64,000 nucleotides of DNA from Oncomelania hupensis (GCA_036898135.1 CM072517.1:59852990-59916989); one strand, 5' to 3'; numbered from the stretch's first letter, positions 1-12,160 are shown. Notes: a model not told the origin generated them from the letters alone. A program made the numbers and translations.

Positions 1-146
1 CCTGTTTCATGCTTTTATTGTGATTTGCTGTTAGCTTGTTCACATGTTCTCTATGTTTTATATGTGCTTTTGTGTGGTGCTGCAGCGTTGACCAAAATGA
101 TTTCCTTGTGTATTATTCACTTGGCAATAAATTATCTTGAATCTTG
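1..146 (+). mobile_element. LINE 3' tail fragment
   Basis: This T-rich segment ends in CAATAAATTATCTTGAATC followed by TTGAAAA. It combines a polyadenylation-type AATAAA with a short repeat of TTGAATC type, which is typical of the 3' end of CR1/L2-like LINEs. No coding part is present, so this is a heavily 5'-truncated copy or it begins before the window. The class is inferred from the tail alone. Confidence 0.45.
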
Positions 147-149
147 AAA

Positions 150-462
150 AACATAAAGTACGTTCTATGACGTGACTGACGTAAGATAGTGCATAGTTCC
201 GGTGACGAGTTTTATTTTGATTGGGTGTTGTTTCGTCATGCTGGAATGTTCGGACTTTTTATCGTTTGCAGAGAGGCTAATTAAGTACTGCACTGTCTGC
301 TTGTACATGATGATCATTGTTGTCAAGGTGGCCACATGGTGATTCGTCCGTAACGCTAACGCAATAGGACGTTAAGCTTTGTTATTCCTTGCTTGTAAGA
401 ATGATTTATGATGATTGTTGATGATAATCTTTGAAGTGATTTTCGGAAAGCGATCTTGTATG
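150..462 (+). mobile_element. LTR-A family fragment (5' part), interrupted
   Basis: It aligns by eye with 18,770-18,955 and with 33,240-34,000. Shared blocks are AGTTCCGGTGACGAGTTTTA, GCGTCAT/TCGTCATGCTGGAATGTTC, CTGTCTGCTTGTA and GCGATCTTGTATG. The copy stops at 462, where LTR-B begins, and its continuation (CAGTTGTTGA and the AATAAA part seen in the other copies) is not clearly recoverable after 2304. An 84 bp SINE fragment is nested at 306-389. Confidence 0.55.
306..389 (+). mobile_element. Short SINE 3' fragment nested in LTR-A, 8 bp TSD
   Basis: The insert is flanked by the direct repeat TGCTTGTA at 298-305 and 390-397. In the other LTR-A copy (18,880) the sequence runs uninterrupted through this point. 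The insert carries the motif CAATAGGACGTTAAGC, also seen at 37,921-38,020. Insertion is therefore supported both by the empty site and by the target duplication. Confidence 0.65.
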
Positions 463-2304
463 TGTAACGGGGGGTTTGATTGTTGCTGGGCTCTGCACAA
501 TGGAATGCTGTAACCCTCACGTCTATTCTATGGGAACCGCTTGTGAGTCACCCTGTGAATTACTTTAATACATTTATTTGTTTAACTCGGTCTGTGTCAA
601 GGCTGGGGTACAGAGATAGATAGAAAAATGGTAAAAGATCACTGTCACACTAGCTTTCACATGGCTATGAATCATATGTAGTCCAGCCACTTGAATCATG
701 GCTATAAATCATATGTAGTCCAGCAACAGTTAAAATCACACATTTATTTCTTCTACTCTATACACGATCTTCGAAGTACGAATCTAACTTAAAAGTTCAA
801 TTGTCAATGCGAATGGGTCGCTCGCTGATAGTCTAGGCAGCTATTTTTTCTTCATAGGGCACTGGCTACTACCGTTCATGAAGAGTGGACTACTGTGGTC
901 CTTTTGCTACAGTTTTAGTGCACTGTTTCCTGGGTAACTGAAGTGTGGCGTGTTTGAAGCACTGCGTTGTGGTAGCTTCTGGTACACGCTGGGTCGTCGT
1001 GTAGTCTTTGACTTTTGGTACGAAGTTTGAGGCTATCTGCGCACGATGCTGTAGATGCCTCGGCAGCCAACTCGAATAGTAGATTAGTTTCTGCTCTTCT
1101 GTTGAGTTGGGCTCACGATATCCTGCCTGCTCGTCTGTAACATATGAGACAAAATTCTGCACAACCCTGAATAATAGGTCTGTGCAGAGCGTCTCACCGA
1201 AAGCCAAAGTAGCCCTCAGTGATAGCTCCACATCTCTATACATAAGCGACGAACATTCTGCTAGGTCCGTGGTCCACTGGAATCTCCACTCTAATTTCCT
1301 ATACATACATAAATATAAATCATGGCTAACTATACACATAAAGAATTATTAATATTATAAACATTCACTGGTACAGCCACTGGTCTGCAAGCATACATAT
1401 AAGTTAAACAACAGTGGTTCCGTCAGGTATACAACATGGCGTCAAAACCGGTCGTGCTTGACACGTGTTCGGCTTCTCCACGTGGTAAGGCAACGTCGAA
1501 CTAACAATTAAAATCTATGCATAGCAAATTCCACAAACATAATTTCAACAATAATATAAATACATCACGATGAAACAGAAGTATGTTCATTTACCTGTTC
1601 GACAATGTCAGGCCCGTGGCTACTTGATTGAATTCAAAACTTCAACAAGCACTGCTTCCCTGTTCTATCAGTGAAGATATTTTTCTGCTCTAGTGTAACT
1701 GTGTACTGCTCAGAGCTTGTTGTTTGTATATCATAGTCACACGACACTTTCGCATATAGGTGACTACTGGACCGATTTATACTGACACCAGCGGGCTAGT
1801 TGTTGGTAAATAAGAAAATAATATGATCACACGTTGACCAATCCGGGATTCGAACCAGCGACCTTTCGGATACTAGCAAGACGCTCTTACCAACTGAGCT
1901 ACCCGGCCCCATCGCTCAGAGCTTTCCACACAACTGACCTATACTTGGCTTGGACTGAATCAGCCAGAACTGGTTCTAAACGCTCTACCTGTGTCCCGAT
2001 TGGCTGAAACAACCTAAGTGGCTATAAAGTTCAAAACTCGATCGTAGGCCGCGATGATGTCACTAAACGGCTCGCGTCAGCTCGCAGTGTGTGTGTACAC
2101 ATCAGTTATACCTTAATCGTCTGCTATAGACTACAGTAACCTTCTAAGTTTTACTACTGCTAAACAAGCAAAAGCTCAAATAGTGAAGGGTAAACGGGTC
2201 TGCACGTATCCACGTGTGTTAAGAGAGTATTTTCAGATCGCATTACGGTCCAGAACCAATAAACTTTAGTCCAGAAACGTTTCTTTTAACTGGAACTCAT
2301 TACA
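463..2304 (-). mobile_element. Solo LTR, family LTR-B (copy 1), with nested SINE
   Basis: This is the reverse complement of the element at 28,149-29,626. On the + strand it begins TGTAAC and ends ATTACA, so the LTR reads TG...CA. Conserved blocks shared with the other copy include the segment translating as RKLEWRFQWT and VVQNFVSYVTDEQA (about 1,100-1,340, minus strand). A potential intron also corresponds in both copies, from GTAAATGAACATAC (about 1,593) to TTGCAG (about 1,390). The 5' part is interrupted by SINE-C at 1719-1913. No matching 5 bp target duplication was resolved. The open frame at 890-1339 is part of this repeat, not a host gene. Confidence 0.7.
1719..1913 (-). mobile_element. 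SINE-C (tRNA-like head), 11 bp TSD
   Basis: Minus strand: the head GGGCCGGGTAGCTCAGTTGG matches a pol III A box, and GGTTCGAATCCC matches a B box. The tail runs through TCACACGACACTTTCG (plus strand). It is flanked by GCTCAGAGCTT at 1708-1718 and 1914-1924, a perfect 11 bp duplication. It sits inside LTR-B, so it is younger than that LTR. The tRNA-like part is the SINE head, not a functional tRNA gene. Confidence 0.85.
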
Positions 2305-2317
2305 GATGCATATGTAC

Positions 2318-2870
2318 AATAAGTCAAGTCAAGCCAAGTCACGTCACGTCAACAAATCTTTATTACGCACAATGGAAGATTCATACAGCACACTGCATCT
2401 CAGCAAATAGAAAATGTTTGAAAGAAATTTTAAAAAATTAAAAATACCTAAAATCACAAGGTAACCAGAACACTATTACTACATTTGTTCTAACAATTAC
2501 ACATCATGCTTTCAACTATACATTTAGCACACACACATACACACACTCACACACACACACACGCGCGCGCATCAATCTCGTCTAGCTATCTCACTACTAA
2601 CATACCCGCACACACCCGCATAAGAAATGTACAGAAGATTTCGTTTGACTGACAGAACCACTCACGTCAGGCATAGACAATTAAAACAACTTTTACATTC
2701 AATATATTGAGGGTATGAACATACGGTTAACAGAATATTACATTACACAGAGAAGAGGATACACACGGTTTGTGTTTGTTTACAGAAGTTTTTTTGTTGG
2801 TTTTTTTACATTCGTATTCAGGGGCAGCTGCTTGCTCCATTGCAGCCTCCCCAAGGATAAGAATATAAAA
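2318..2870 (-). mobile_element. LINE 3' tail (minus strand)
   Basis: Read on the minus strand, the segment ends with AATAAAGATTTGTTGACG followed by degenerate TGACT-type pentamers, the pattern of a LINE 3' end with a microsatellite tail. Upstream on that strand are an AC/GT-rich part near 2,525-2,570 and a C-rich block. No coding remnant is recognisable. The 5' limit is approximate. Confidence 0.45.
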
Positions 2871-2879
2871 CCTCATATA

Positions 2880-4400
2880 GACTAAATTCATTCACGAATA
2901 TGACATTGACTAATGACTAACGACACTACTAAAAGACTATAGTTTCACACGCTGTGGGAAAAAAATAGTTCAATAAATTTGCCTATTTGAAGCAGACTGG
3001 TGTTCCCACATGAATAAGCGTACAATAATGGTCAGTTACATATCCATCACCTCCGGATTTGCTGTATGTAGCACATCTTCCCCGACAGATCGGCCTATGA
3101 TAATTATAAATCGTAGGTGGTATGGCGTCTCCAGGGTGACTTTTAATTATACACCTTGGGATCACGGCGGTGGGTTTGTCAAAAGTGAAGGTGAAAGAGA
3201 GAGAGAGGCCCTTGGTAAGAGACACTTAGGATCATTATTATATGGCATGAGGTATTCATGCATTCCGCACCAGTTAACGACAGCTGCCTGGTCTTCGCTC
3301 TGGCGTTACAGTGAGTCCGGCGTCTTTTAATCACAAGATCTTTACACTATAGGACCGGCAGTATGAACATGGAGGACAAATAGTTTTCGTTTTTGAACAC
3401 TGGGATGATTATAATAATGATAGAAAAGGGTAAAGAAACGAATATTATTTTCATTAGGAACATTGAGTTATACTTTTTAAAAAAATTGGGGGGCGGGGGG
3501 GGTGGGGGTTGGGGTGGGAGGAAGGGAAGGAAGAGAGGGGTTGTCTACATGATCGTGAAGAGATTAATAATCCACATTACTGAAGCGAATCCTCTCCGAT
3601 GGCCGTGTACATAGCTTAAAAGACATTAGAGTCATGGATAAAGTCACGGCGTGAATCTACATCCTTAAGCGCCGGTCAGACTTACCGATTATAATAAGAT
3701 TTACCCCGTCACCCGTTTGTACAACAAGCTTACGATAAAATCTCAAGCGAATCCATCGTAGATTTAGAGGTTAGAACATGTTCTAGTTCCTGCGATAAAA
3801 CCTTAAGTCCGGACCAATCAGAACGTGCTGCGGCGTCCTTGACATTGCGGCTGAAGAAAATGGCTGAAACTACAACAAAGGTTGCCGTGGGATCAATGAG
3901 CAGAATAAGCTCAGAGTGTCTCCCTCCTACCGATCCATGGCCGTAGCCACTAGATGTTACCTTCTCATCTGCTACTAAAAGCTGCTTAATAATGTGGTAA
4001 CCAATCTTCTCTCTCACTCTCTGAACTGCTCCAAATCGGATTGTTGACAATAGCTCTAACAACATGTAGCCTACGTAGCTACAAGGGAGAGCATAGTAGT
4101 GCTTAGAGTCCCCGGACACAGATGCATACAGGGGACAAAAGGGAGAGCACCACACCAACAAAAAAAAGGAAAGAGATTTATGAACGAGCCGCAGCGAAAA
4201 CCAACTTCGGCCTCTGTTGTATGGAATTAATTTTAGTGTGTGACCGGTTGCTTCGTGCGATCAGTCTTGAGATTAATTCGCATGGAACAAATTGTCTGAT
4301 TTAATCGGTAGGGCTGACTGGGCCTTTAGCAAAGTGCTCCTTGATACAGGCATTACGTCTCATTCAATACCACTATGCACATGGTAGCCTACTCCCACTT
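2880..4400. other. No recognised gene
   Basis: This is AT-rich intergenic DNA. It holds a G-rich stretch at 3,485-3,540 and a block at about 3,660-3,860 containing GCCGGTCAGACTTACCGATT that looks like a transposon-derived repeat, but no termini could be defined. The minus-strand open frame at 3730-4161 (143 residues) has no recognisable domain and no splice or promoter context. Confidence 0.5.
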
Positions 4401-4404
4401 GGTT

Positions 4405-4560
<156 letters not shown>

Positions 4561-4944
4561 TGTATTCGTTTAGAAACACGCTACATCCCTAGCAAAAGCT
4601 CACAGAGCCTTGGAGCATGTTTACCACGCACCGCTGAGTACATCAGTTGAGGGCCTGTGTCTGAATTCTAAGGGAGATAAGCCATTTCGCTGTTCTTGCA
4701 GACGTCTTATTGCATGCTCGGACATGAAGTTTAGATTCAATTTTCGCCAATATCAGACACAAAACAATGTATGAATATTTTAAGAAACTAGACATTCTTA
4801 AAAAAAAAGTTTTTTTTTTGGGGGGGGGCAATTTTTGAATTTTGATATCGATCTTAGACGCTCTTTAATAATAATGCAATGATATTAAGAAGTAATGGTT
4901 TGTGTTATATTTATAATGATGCCGCATGGCATGGTCATGGCATC

Positions 4945-5037
4945 TCTGTGTGTGAGTGGGGTAGGGCTGTGGGGTGGGGATGTGATGTGTGCGAGCGTGC
5001 GTGCGTGCGTGTGTGAGTGTGTATGTATGTGTTTCTA
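4945..5037 (+). repeat. GT-rich degenerate microsatellite
   Basis: Runs of GTGTGT, GTGC and TGTA units are interrupted by GGGGT-containing steps. Nothing coding is seen around it. Confidence 0.7.
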
Positions 5038-5341
5038 GTATGTCTTGTGTGTGGGAAGGTATTGTAGAGGTGGTTGCTTTGTATGATTCCATCCTGGGGT
5101 AGTATGACATGAAATGCGCAGCCAGACGGTGGAATAAATACACAAGCACCAAGACATTACTAGGAAAAAATTCTGGCATAGTTTTTTTTCATTCAGCTTA
5201 ATAAGAACGGTAACATAAATAATACACAAACACCAAAACAAATAAATAAATAAATAAATGCCTCGCAGTTCTGAAAAAAAAGAAAGAAAAAAAGGGTGAT
5301 AACATGCTACAGATGCTGAAAAAGGCGTACAATATAACACA

Positions 5342-5569
5342 AAATGAACATTGAGGTTTAACGTCTACGCCCACCATGGGCGATATAGCAGACGAGACAT
5401 GGGACAAGGAGTAGAGACGTAAATCAACACTGAACCACCAGAGCAATCATACTGCTAAAATTTATCAGTGTAAAAATGGCAATTTTGCATTTCGCCCACC
5501 ACGGGATTCGAACCTGAGTCGTCGGTGTGCCAGGCGAACGCTCACTTGAGCTACGGCGGTGGGACAAAT
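5342..5569 (-). mobile_element. SINE-F (tRNA-like head), 10 bp TSD
   Basis: Minus strand: CCGCCGTAGCTCAAGTG (A-box region), then TCGAATCCCGTGGTGGGCG (B-box region), then a body shared with copies at 10,550, 16,111 and 19,122. The tail is CCATGGTGGGCGTAGACGTT. ATATAACACA occurs at 5332-5341 and 5570-5579 as the target duplication. Confidence 0.8.
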
Positions 5570-5579
5570 ATATAACACA

Positions 5580-5770
5580 GTAGTGATAACCTGTCAATTT
5601 AACAAAATCTTCAAAACAATACTTTATTTACCAAATTCTGCAAAAATATGCATTATACAGGTAAACAATTACTTATTTATAAATATTTTGTAAATAATAC
5701 ATTATTTAACACAATCTGCAAAATGATGCATTACATAGGTAAATAATTCCTTATTTAGCAACAATGCTTC
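5580..5770 (+). repeat. Degenerate AT-rich tandem repeat
   Basis: About 2.3 imperfect units of roughly 75-90 bp are present. Each contains a version of TTATTTAACACAATCTGCAA, then ATGCATTA, then CAGGTAAACAATT or TAGGTAAATAATT. Confidence 0.6.
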
Positions 5771-5783
5771 AATTACCTCTGAC

Positions 5784-6290
5784 ATGATTAAGCAACGTAT
5801 TGTTTTGATATATAAAATATATTATTTTAAAGAGGTAAAAAAACCAATTAAACGAAAAATTGCGCAAATAAATATTTTAAAAAGGGAATTCCATAATATG
5901 GATCATATTCACAGGGCTGAAAACGGTGCGCAAATCGTCATAGCGACGGCAAATGGCGCGTCATTAAAAATACATGAAGAACGCAGAAGAACAAAAACAT
6001 CAAAAGACAGACTGAGGAAAAACAAATAAAATAAAACACAAAAGAAACAACGCACGAAGGTTCCAGCTTGCCCTTAGTGTTTTCCCGCGGGGTGTGTTGA
6101 CCTTCCACTCTTACCCACCCCCCTGTGACACGACCCTTGACCCCGCAGCGGGCTAATGAGCGCGTGCTTCACATGTCACACTAGTCGGGCACGGTCGCCA
6201 ACGAAAACATGGCGCGCTGCACGCCTCCTCAAAAACAGCAGTTATTATATATAATTTATGCTGTTTAAAAAAATTGAGAGAGAGAGAGGG
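5784..6290. other. No recognised gene
   Basis: This is an AT-rich segment followed by a slightly GC-richer block at 6,060-6,240. The open frame at 5784-6029 is Lys/Ile-rich with no recognisable motif. Confidence 0.4.
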
Positions 6291-6299
6291 GTGGGGAGG

Positions 6300-6560
6300 G
6301 ACCAATACAATACAATATGATACTATACAAACGACACGATAAGATACAATACAATATAATACAATACAATACAATACAACATAATATACAATAAGGTACG
6401 ATACATTATAGGCTTACAATACGATTCGATGTCAAACAACGCGACACGATACAATGCAACACAAAACAATTGAATGCAATAGAATACAATACAATACAAT
6501 ACAATACAATATAATTTTGTAATTAATACCATGCAATACGAAACAATACAATATAATTAT
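6300..6560 (+). repeat. Degenerate (ACAAT)n microsatellite
   Basis: ACAAT pentamers are mixed with ACGAT, ACTAT and ATAAT variants. The same pentamer array recurs at 39,407, 44,156, 44,281 and 44,901. Reading frames rich in YCIVLYCIV on the minus strand come from the repeat. Confidence 0.85.
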
Positions 6561-6839
6561 CTTTGATAACCCAACGCAACCTTATTCATCTAAAAACTGA
6601 GCAATGGTTCAGATGACAAGATAGCAAGTAATTCAAATGTATTTTCAGAGCCTCAGAAACCTATATAGGCAGATAAAATTCAGCATTTTCAAAAGAGTTA
6701 ATTTTACGTGAACATTTAAACAAGGAATTATGAAACTCTGAATTACCAGCAAGCAAATCTATTATCAGATTAGTTCGGCCAAAGTTGAGATAAAACACAA
6801 AACGTTATTATAATATAACTGACTTTAGCGACTCTGACC

Positions 6840-7165
6840 CTTAAGAGCGAGCAAAAGGTAAATAACACAGAATGCTTTGTTGGTGGGTAAAGTACCTGCA
6901 GAGTACAAATGATCAAAATTCGGTTCAGTCATTCTTGAGAGCAAACAGGCAAACACTTAACATGAACAAACAAGTCAAGTTCGCAGCCACGAACTGACGG
7001 ACTGATCGGCAACGGATCGGCACTGACTTATTGGCCATTATTTGAAGTACGTACCTGTATACCAAAAAAATCATCAAAATCCGTTCAGCCGTTATTAGAT
7101 TTTTTTTATTTTTTTTACAAACGTGTTTGGCAAAGAATTGGCACCAGCAACCTTGACTTTTGTGT
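6840..7165. repeat. Dispersed repeat with CCGTTCAGCCGTT motif
   Basis: It contains ATCAAAATCCGTTCAGCCGT and related ATTCGGTTCAGTCATTCTTG. The same motif, often followed by GAGATATGGC, occurs near 7,470, 12,500, 13,170 and 23,690. It is a dispersed interspersed repeat. Its class is unknown to me. Confidence 0.5.
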
Positions 7166-7195
7166 TCGAATTTTGAATGAGTATAAACCGAAGTC

Positions 7196-7365
7196 TCTAT
7201 AGGAAGTGCACGTACGCACGGATTTTTAAACATCCTGATGCTCATGTCCTAGACGAGAGAGCCCCAGTTACTCCAACATACCTAGTCAGCGCCAGATCCC
7301 TTCCCCCAATACCCGGTTACCCAGGGGTTTGCCCAGTTGTCACGGCAGCCCATCAGCTTAAAAAA
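7196..7365 (+). mobile_element. SINE-H body fragment
   Basis: It matches the middle of SINE-H (41,470-41,600): CATCCTGATGCTCATGTCCT, CCTTCCCCCAATACCCGG and CCCAGTTGTC. Neither the tRNA-like head nor the tail is present. It is strongly diverged. Confidence 0.5.
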
Positions 7366-7439
7366 ACGCTGTATCAAAACGAATAAATACATAAATCAAT
7401 CAATTAATTAATTAATTAATTAATTAATACACGCTTGCC

Positions 7440-7640
7440 ACTAACACAGGTACTGATCCTCTGAAGTTCGAACCAAATCTATTCAGTCCCTTTTTGAGAT
7501 ATGGCATGCGATGGAACGACCGACCAACAGACAGGCCGATATTTGACTCGATTTGATTTTCGACTACTTTAAAGGCGTTTCCAGTTTTTGATACATTAGA
7601 CAAACAATTGTGGGTAATTCGTCCCAATGTATCACATGGG
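7440..7640. repeat. Dispersed CCGTTCAG-type repeat, second copy
   Basis: The diagnostic part is ATCTATTCAGTCCCTTTTTG followed by AGATATGGCATGC, then ACCGACCAACAGACAGGCCG. It parallels 12,500-12,620 and 23,690-23,790. Confidence 0.45.
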
Positions 7641-7734
7641 AAAAGTTATTTCGGACCATGCGAAATAAAACTAAGGAGAATATCAATAATAACAACCATT
7701 ATAATACTATCGTTCTTCGGATAATAACAAGTTA

Positions 7735-8380
7735 CATTACATGATTATTGCTTTAGGTCCAGCGGACTCTTCCGAGCCAAATCAGGACCGGACAACCCCC
7801 GATCCGCATTAAAGGTCTGCTGAAACAACCCTAGTGGTAAAATTGAAAGCTCTCCACCAGCCAGTCACTCTACATTAAAGACATCCCACGCAGGGGACGC
7901 TGAGGCTGTACTGTAATTTATCGAACCCCCGTTTACAAAAACAAAATAGAATACAAACATCATTATAAATTATCAACAAAACACATACATATAAAATGCC
8001 TACATTGCTAAATAATAACATCATAGGAAGCCCTAGTGACCACCTGGCAGAAAGCGTCCAATAGTCCCAAGCTGATCCAATAGACCTCATACTCAAATAA
8101 GGAGTCTTGTCCCAGAAGAGTTTTCAAGAAAAAAGGTAGCTGATTGGTCTAGCGAAGAAGAAGATAAGATAGCAGATTGATAGAACAGAGCAGGAATGAG
8201 AAAGAGCAAATGAGAAAGACAGCGACAGTGGGAATTTAAAGCACGAAATTTCTAGAAAGTGGGGATACTATTTATACTGAAACCCCCGGCACCCCAACGG
8301 GGCGTGAATCATCGTCCCCTATACGCTTATGTGTCCGGGGACGTTAATCTATATAACTAACTAACTAACCCCAACGGGGG
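7735..8380 (-). mobile_element. Retroposon E, full copy with 13 bp TSD
   Basis: Read on the minus strand it starts CCCCCGTTGGGG, has a TATA-like box (TATAAATAG) about 30 bp in, and ends in a short TGTAATG tail. TAATAACAAGTTA flanks it at 7722-7734 and 8381-8393, a perfect 13 bp duplication, which points to target-primed reverse transcription. Without the nested insert at 8303-8368 it is about 570 bp. Other copies are at 33,368, 58,985, 59,649 and 60,546, with fragments at 15,292, 15,452, 31,695 and 61,185. An open frame of about 70 codons is shared by some copies (LSARWSLGLPMMLLF in two of them), but I cannot say it is coding. Confidence 0.85.
8303..8368 (+). mobile_element. 66 bp SINE tail insert with 11 bp TSD, nested in E
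   Basis: CCCCAACGGGG occurs at 8292-8302 and 8369-8379 where other E copies have it once. The insert contains GGACGTTAATCT and ends in CTAA repeats. It resembles the insert at 306-389, so both appear to be extremely 5'-truncated copies of one SINE family. Confidence 0.75.
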
Positions 8381-8421
8381 TAATAACAAGTTAATTTAGA
8401 CTAACAAAAATGAAGTGAAAG

Positions 8422-9222
8422 ACGATCGTATAACGGCCTACTAGCGCCAAAACCTGATAATTACAAATATCATGAGGTCATTACAAATATCATGGCATAA
8501 TTACAAATTATCAAGGAATAGTTACAATTATCATTTAAACATAAATATTTTCGTGTGATCATGTTTATTTTTCAGTTTTGGCTCTAGCAATTCGCATGAA
8601 AATGCGTCAAAACCTAAAATTGTAATTATCACATAATAATTACAATTGTCACTTCATAATTACAATTTTTACTTGATCATGCTTAATTCTGATTAAGGCA
8701 GCTTACTAGCGCCAAAACGTCCATTTACAAGTATCAGTGATAATAGTAATTAACACGTGTTCTGTGTAATTCACATAAGGACGGCCTACTAGCGCCAAAA
8801 CCTGATAATTACAAATATCATGTAATAATTACAAATATCAACGACATATTTACAATTAACACGTACAAATTGTAATTATCAAGTGAAAATTACAATTTTT
8901 TGTTTTGGCCCATTTTCAGACGGATTGCTAGAGCCAAAACTGAACATTAAACATGATCACGCGAAGATATTTGTAATTTTTCAATGATAATTGTAATTAT
9001 CCATTGATAATTGTAATTTTCCTATGATATTTGTAATTATCTCATGATATTTGTAATTATTAGGTTTTGGCGCTAGGAAGGCATGGCAAATACTGATAAT
9101 TATTAATTAACACTGTGGATTACCGGTATCTCTGTAAATTACACAGAACACGTGTTAATTTCAATTATCTCGCGATAATTGTAATTCTCGGTTTTGGAGC
9201 TAGTAGGCCGTCATACGATCGT
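8422..9222. mobile_element. Foldback/MITE element (copy 1) with 8 bp TSD
   Basis: The element body is 8430-9214 (785 bp), with ACGATCGT at 8422-8429 and 9215-9222. The ends are inverted copies of ATGACGGCCTACTAGCGCC. Further copies or half-copies of TTTTGGCGCTAGTAGGCC in both orientations occur inside (near 8,577, 8,700, 8,783, 8,905, 9,064). The spaces are filled with iterations of TGATAATTACAAATATCATG and its complement. There is no transposase ORF. The 8 bp duplication is compatible with hAT-type mobilisation, which is inference. Confidence 0.8.
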
Positions 9223-9377
9223 TGATTCATGAAGTAAAGACCAGAAGATGAAATCATACACAAAAGACCCCAAAGAAAGGCTGCAAACAAGACATAGAAA
9301 CATCTTTCCATATGATTGGATTTTTTGTGAGCTTGTATATCATCTGGAAATACGACAACTGACCTATAAAGGCGATC

Positions 9378-9378
<1 letters not shown>

Positions 9379-9468
<90 letters not shown>

Positions 9469-9735
9469 TTGATGGTTTCTTCTTCTTCTTCTTCTTCTTC
9501 GTCGTCTTCATCGTCGTCGTCGTCGTCTTCTTCTTCTTCTTTCTTCTCCTCCTCCTCTTTCTTGTTTTTATTCTTCTGTTTCCTCTTTTTTTCTTATTCC
9601 TCTTCTATTTTTTCTTCCTCCTTCTTCTACATCTCCTTTTTCTTCTCCTTCTTCTTATAACCTAACCTAACCTCATCATCATCATCATCATCATCTTCAT
9701 CATCAATCAATCAATCAATTAAACAATAAATCAAT
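9379..9735 (+). repeat. (GAT)n, pyrimidine (TTC)n and (CAT)n arrays
   Basis: A pure GAT run to about 9,470 is followed by a long C/T strand with TTC and TCG steps to 9,658, three CCTAA units, then CAT and AATC runs. Purine/pyrimidine strand asymmetry over about 180 bp could favour triplex formation. Confidence 0.9.
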
Positions 9736-9854
9736 TAATCATGACATACGGGAGAGTTGAGTGGACTTCATTAATATATTGTGAATGTCTTTCTTCTCTG
9801 ATGATTGTTTTTTTTGTTTTATCTTGCATCTTTATGCGATTGTTCTTTGGAGTG

Positions 9855-9863
9855 CATATCTAT

Positions 9864-9902
<39 letters not shown>

Positions 9903-9965
9903 TTGTTTTATTTATTGTTTTATTTATTTATTTATTGTTTTATTTTATTTTATTTTATTATTTTT
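9855..9965 (+). repeat. (TTTA)n microsatellite
   Basis: About 13 tandem ATTT units are followed by GTTTTATTT variants. The reading frames rich in LFIYLFIY derive from it. Confidence 0.9.
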
Positions 9966-9989
9966 CTTTTTTTAAGAGGTGTCACAAAT

Positions 9990-10240
9990 GTTTGAACATT
10001 GTTGTTGCTTTTTCATTTAGTGCATATGTTATTGTTTGTAGTTAGAGGCTGCTGTGTCTTGTAATATAGTGCCGTTCTTGTAATCACTATGTATATATAT
10101 TGTGTATCCCTATCCCCCCCATCTTCCCCACTTGTCTGGCTATACGCCCCCCCCTCCCACTCTCCTCCTGGGCTGGGAGCCTAACTTGATATTTTCTGTT
10201 CCATCATTTGTTTGTTTAATAAAAGGACAAAGTTCCAAAG
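9990..10240 (+). mobile_element. LINE 3' UTR fragment
   Basis: A C-rich stretch is followed by CCTGGGCTGGGAGCC and AATAAAAGGACAAAGTTCC. The same order is seen at 27,235-27,375. This AATAAAAGGAC(G/A)AAGTTC end is recalled as an L2/CR1-type LINE terminus. No coding remnant. Confidence 0.55.
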
Positions 10241-10544
10241 AACAAAATGTACACAATACGGATGATGACCAATTCATACAAGCGCCGCCATTTTATTGTT
10301 TACATTTCCGAGTTGATAATGGGTACGTTTCGGAACCAATATATATATATATATATATTATTACATCTCTCTATAGATGATAGTTGTAACATAAATATAT
10401 TTGTTTGTATTGATGTAGAAAAAAAACGACCTTTCCGGACACTGTGATCATGTAGATATGCAACCAACAACTCACTGTCACACACTTGGCTGTCAGCCAA
10501 CAATGCTCCTCCTATATATGGAGTGAAGGAAGGCATTCCGGAAA

Positions 10545-10795
10545 AGGTCCTAACGCCGTAGTTGAAGTGGCAGAGCGTTGGGCTGGTACATGGTACACCG
10601 ATGACCCAGGTTCGAATCCCGTGGTGGGCGATCTAAAACGTGGCCATTTTCACTGTCCAATTTTAGCCACATGATTGCTTTGATGGTTCAGTGTTTGACT
10701 CAAGTCCCTACCCCTCTTTCCCTGGGATGGTTATCCCCGTCTGCCATATCGCCCATGGTGGGTGTAGATGTTAAACATCAATGTTCATTCTGGAA
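10545..10795 (+). mobile_element. SINE-F copy
   Basis: The A-box region GTAGTTGAAGTGGCAGAGCG and B-box GGTTCGAATCCC are intact. The body matches the copies at 5,342 and 16,111. Imperfect flanking repeats CATTCCGGAAA (10,535) and CATTCTGGAAA (10,787) are a likely 11 bp duplication with one change. Confidence 0.75.
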
Positions 10796-10902
10796 AGACA
10801 TTAATGACTTGACCTTCAAAGACTAAGGCAGTCCGATATTGTCAACTTTGACAGGAAAGTCTTCATTGGTAACGCTGAATTTATTAGGTCATTTTCTACG
10901 TT

Positions 10903-11699
<797 letters not shown>

Positions 11700-12160
11700 G
11701 AATATAAGTATATCTCTGTAGTCATTCATGAGTTCATGAGTATCGAATCGGTTCATATATTATTCGCGGAGCAATTCAAATATCTTTCACGGCCAGCGAC
11801 AGACTGTTAGGCATGAAAGTTAGTTCGTTGACCATTGCCACCGACATCATCTTAAAATGTTTCCAAGCTCGACAGCAACCGTACTATTTAAAAGTCTATC
11901 CACATAAATCCGGAAATAAAATGATGAATTTCCGTTGAGGTATTGTTGAGATAAGGCAACAAATGTGTTTTTTTTAGGGGAAAACTGTGAAATTGGGACT
12001 GACGGATAACTGGACTGCTTATGAAGGATGGCCGATGATTTGGTGTACCCGTGTTCCTAAACTCAACAAAATCGCTTAAGTTTAGCAATGAAAGAATGAC
12101 TACAGTGACCTTGACTTTCGCGATGGAGCGAATATGGTAAGACTGGAGGTGGGCCACTAA
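11700..12160. other. No gene; unassigned repeat-like DNA
   Basis: It contains GACCTTGACTTTCGCGATGG and flanking phrases that recur near 13,260 (AAGGCCAAGGTCACTGGAG). This suggests the dispersed CCGTTCAG-type repeat, here without its key motif. Confidence 0.35.

Noticed and set aside
890..1339. 149-codon minus-strand frame as a host gene
   Set aside because: It lies inside LTR-B, with a homologous block in the solo LTR at 28.8 kb.
1840..1913. tRNA genes at 1.85, 15.56, 35.47, 42.36 and 50.8 kb
   Set aside because: tRNA-like A and B boxes belong to SINE-C. Identical non-tRNA bodies follow and target duplications enclose the whole unit.
3730..4161. 143-codon minus-strand frame as a gene
   Set aside because: No recognisable domain, signal or splice context. 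It overlaps repeat-like sequence.
8430..9214. Regularly recurring ~20 bp motifs resembling a CRISPR array
   Set aside because: Motifs occur in both orientations, spacing is irregular, spacers are themselves repetitive, and the region has TIRs and a TSD. The context is eukaryotic. It is a foldback transposon.
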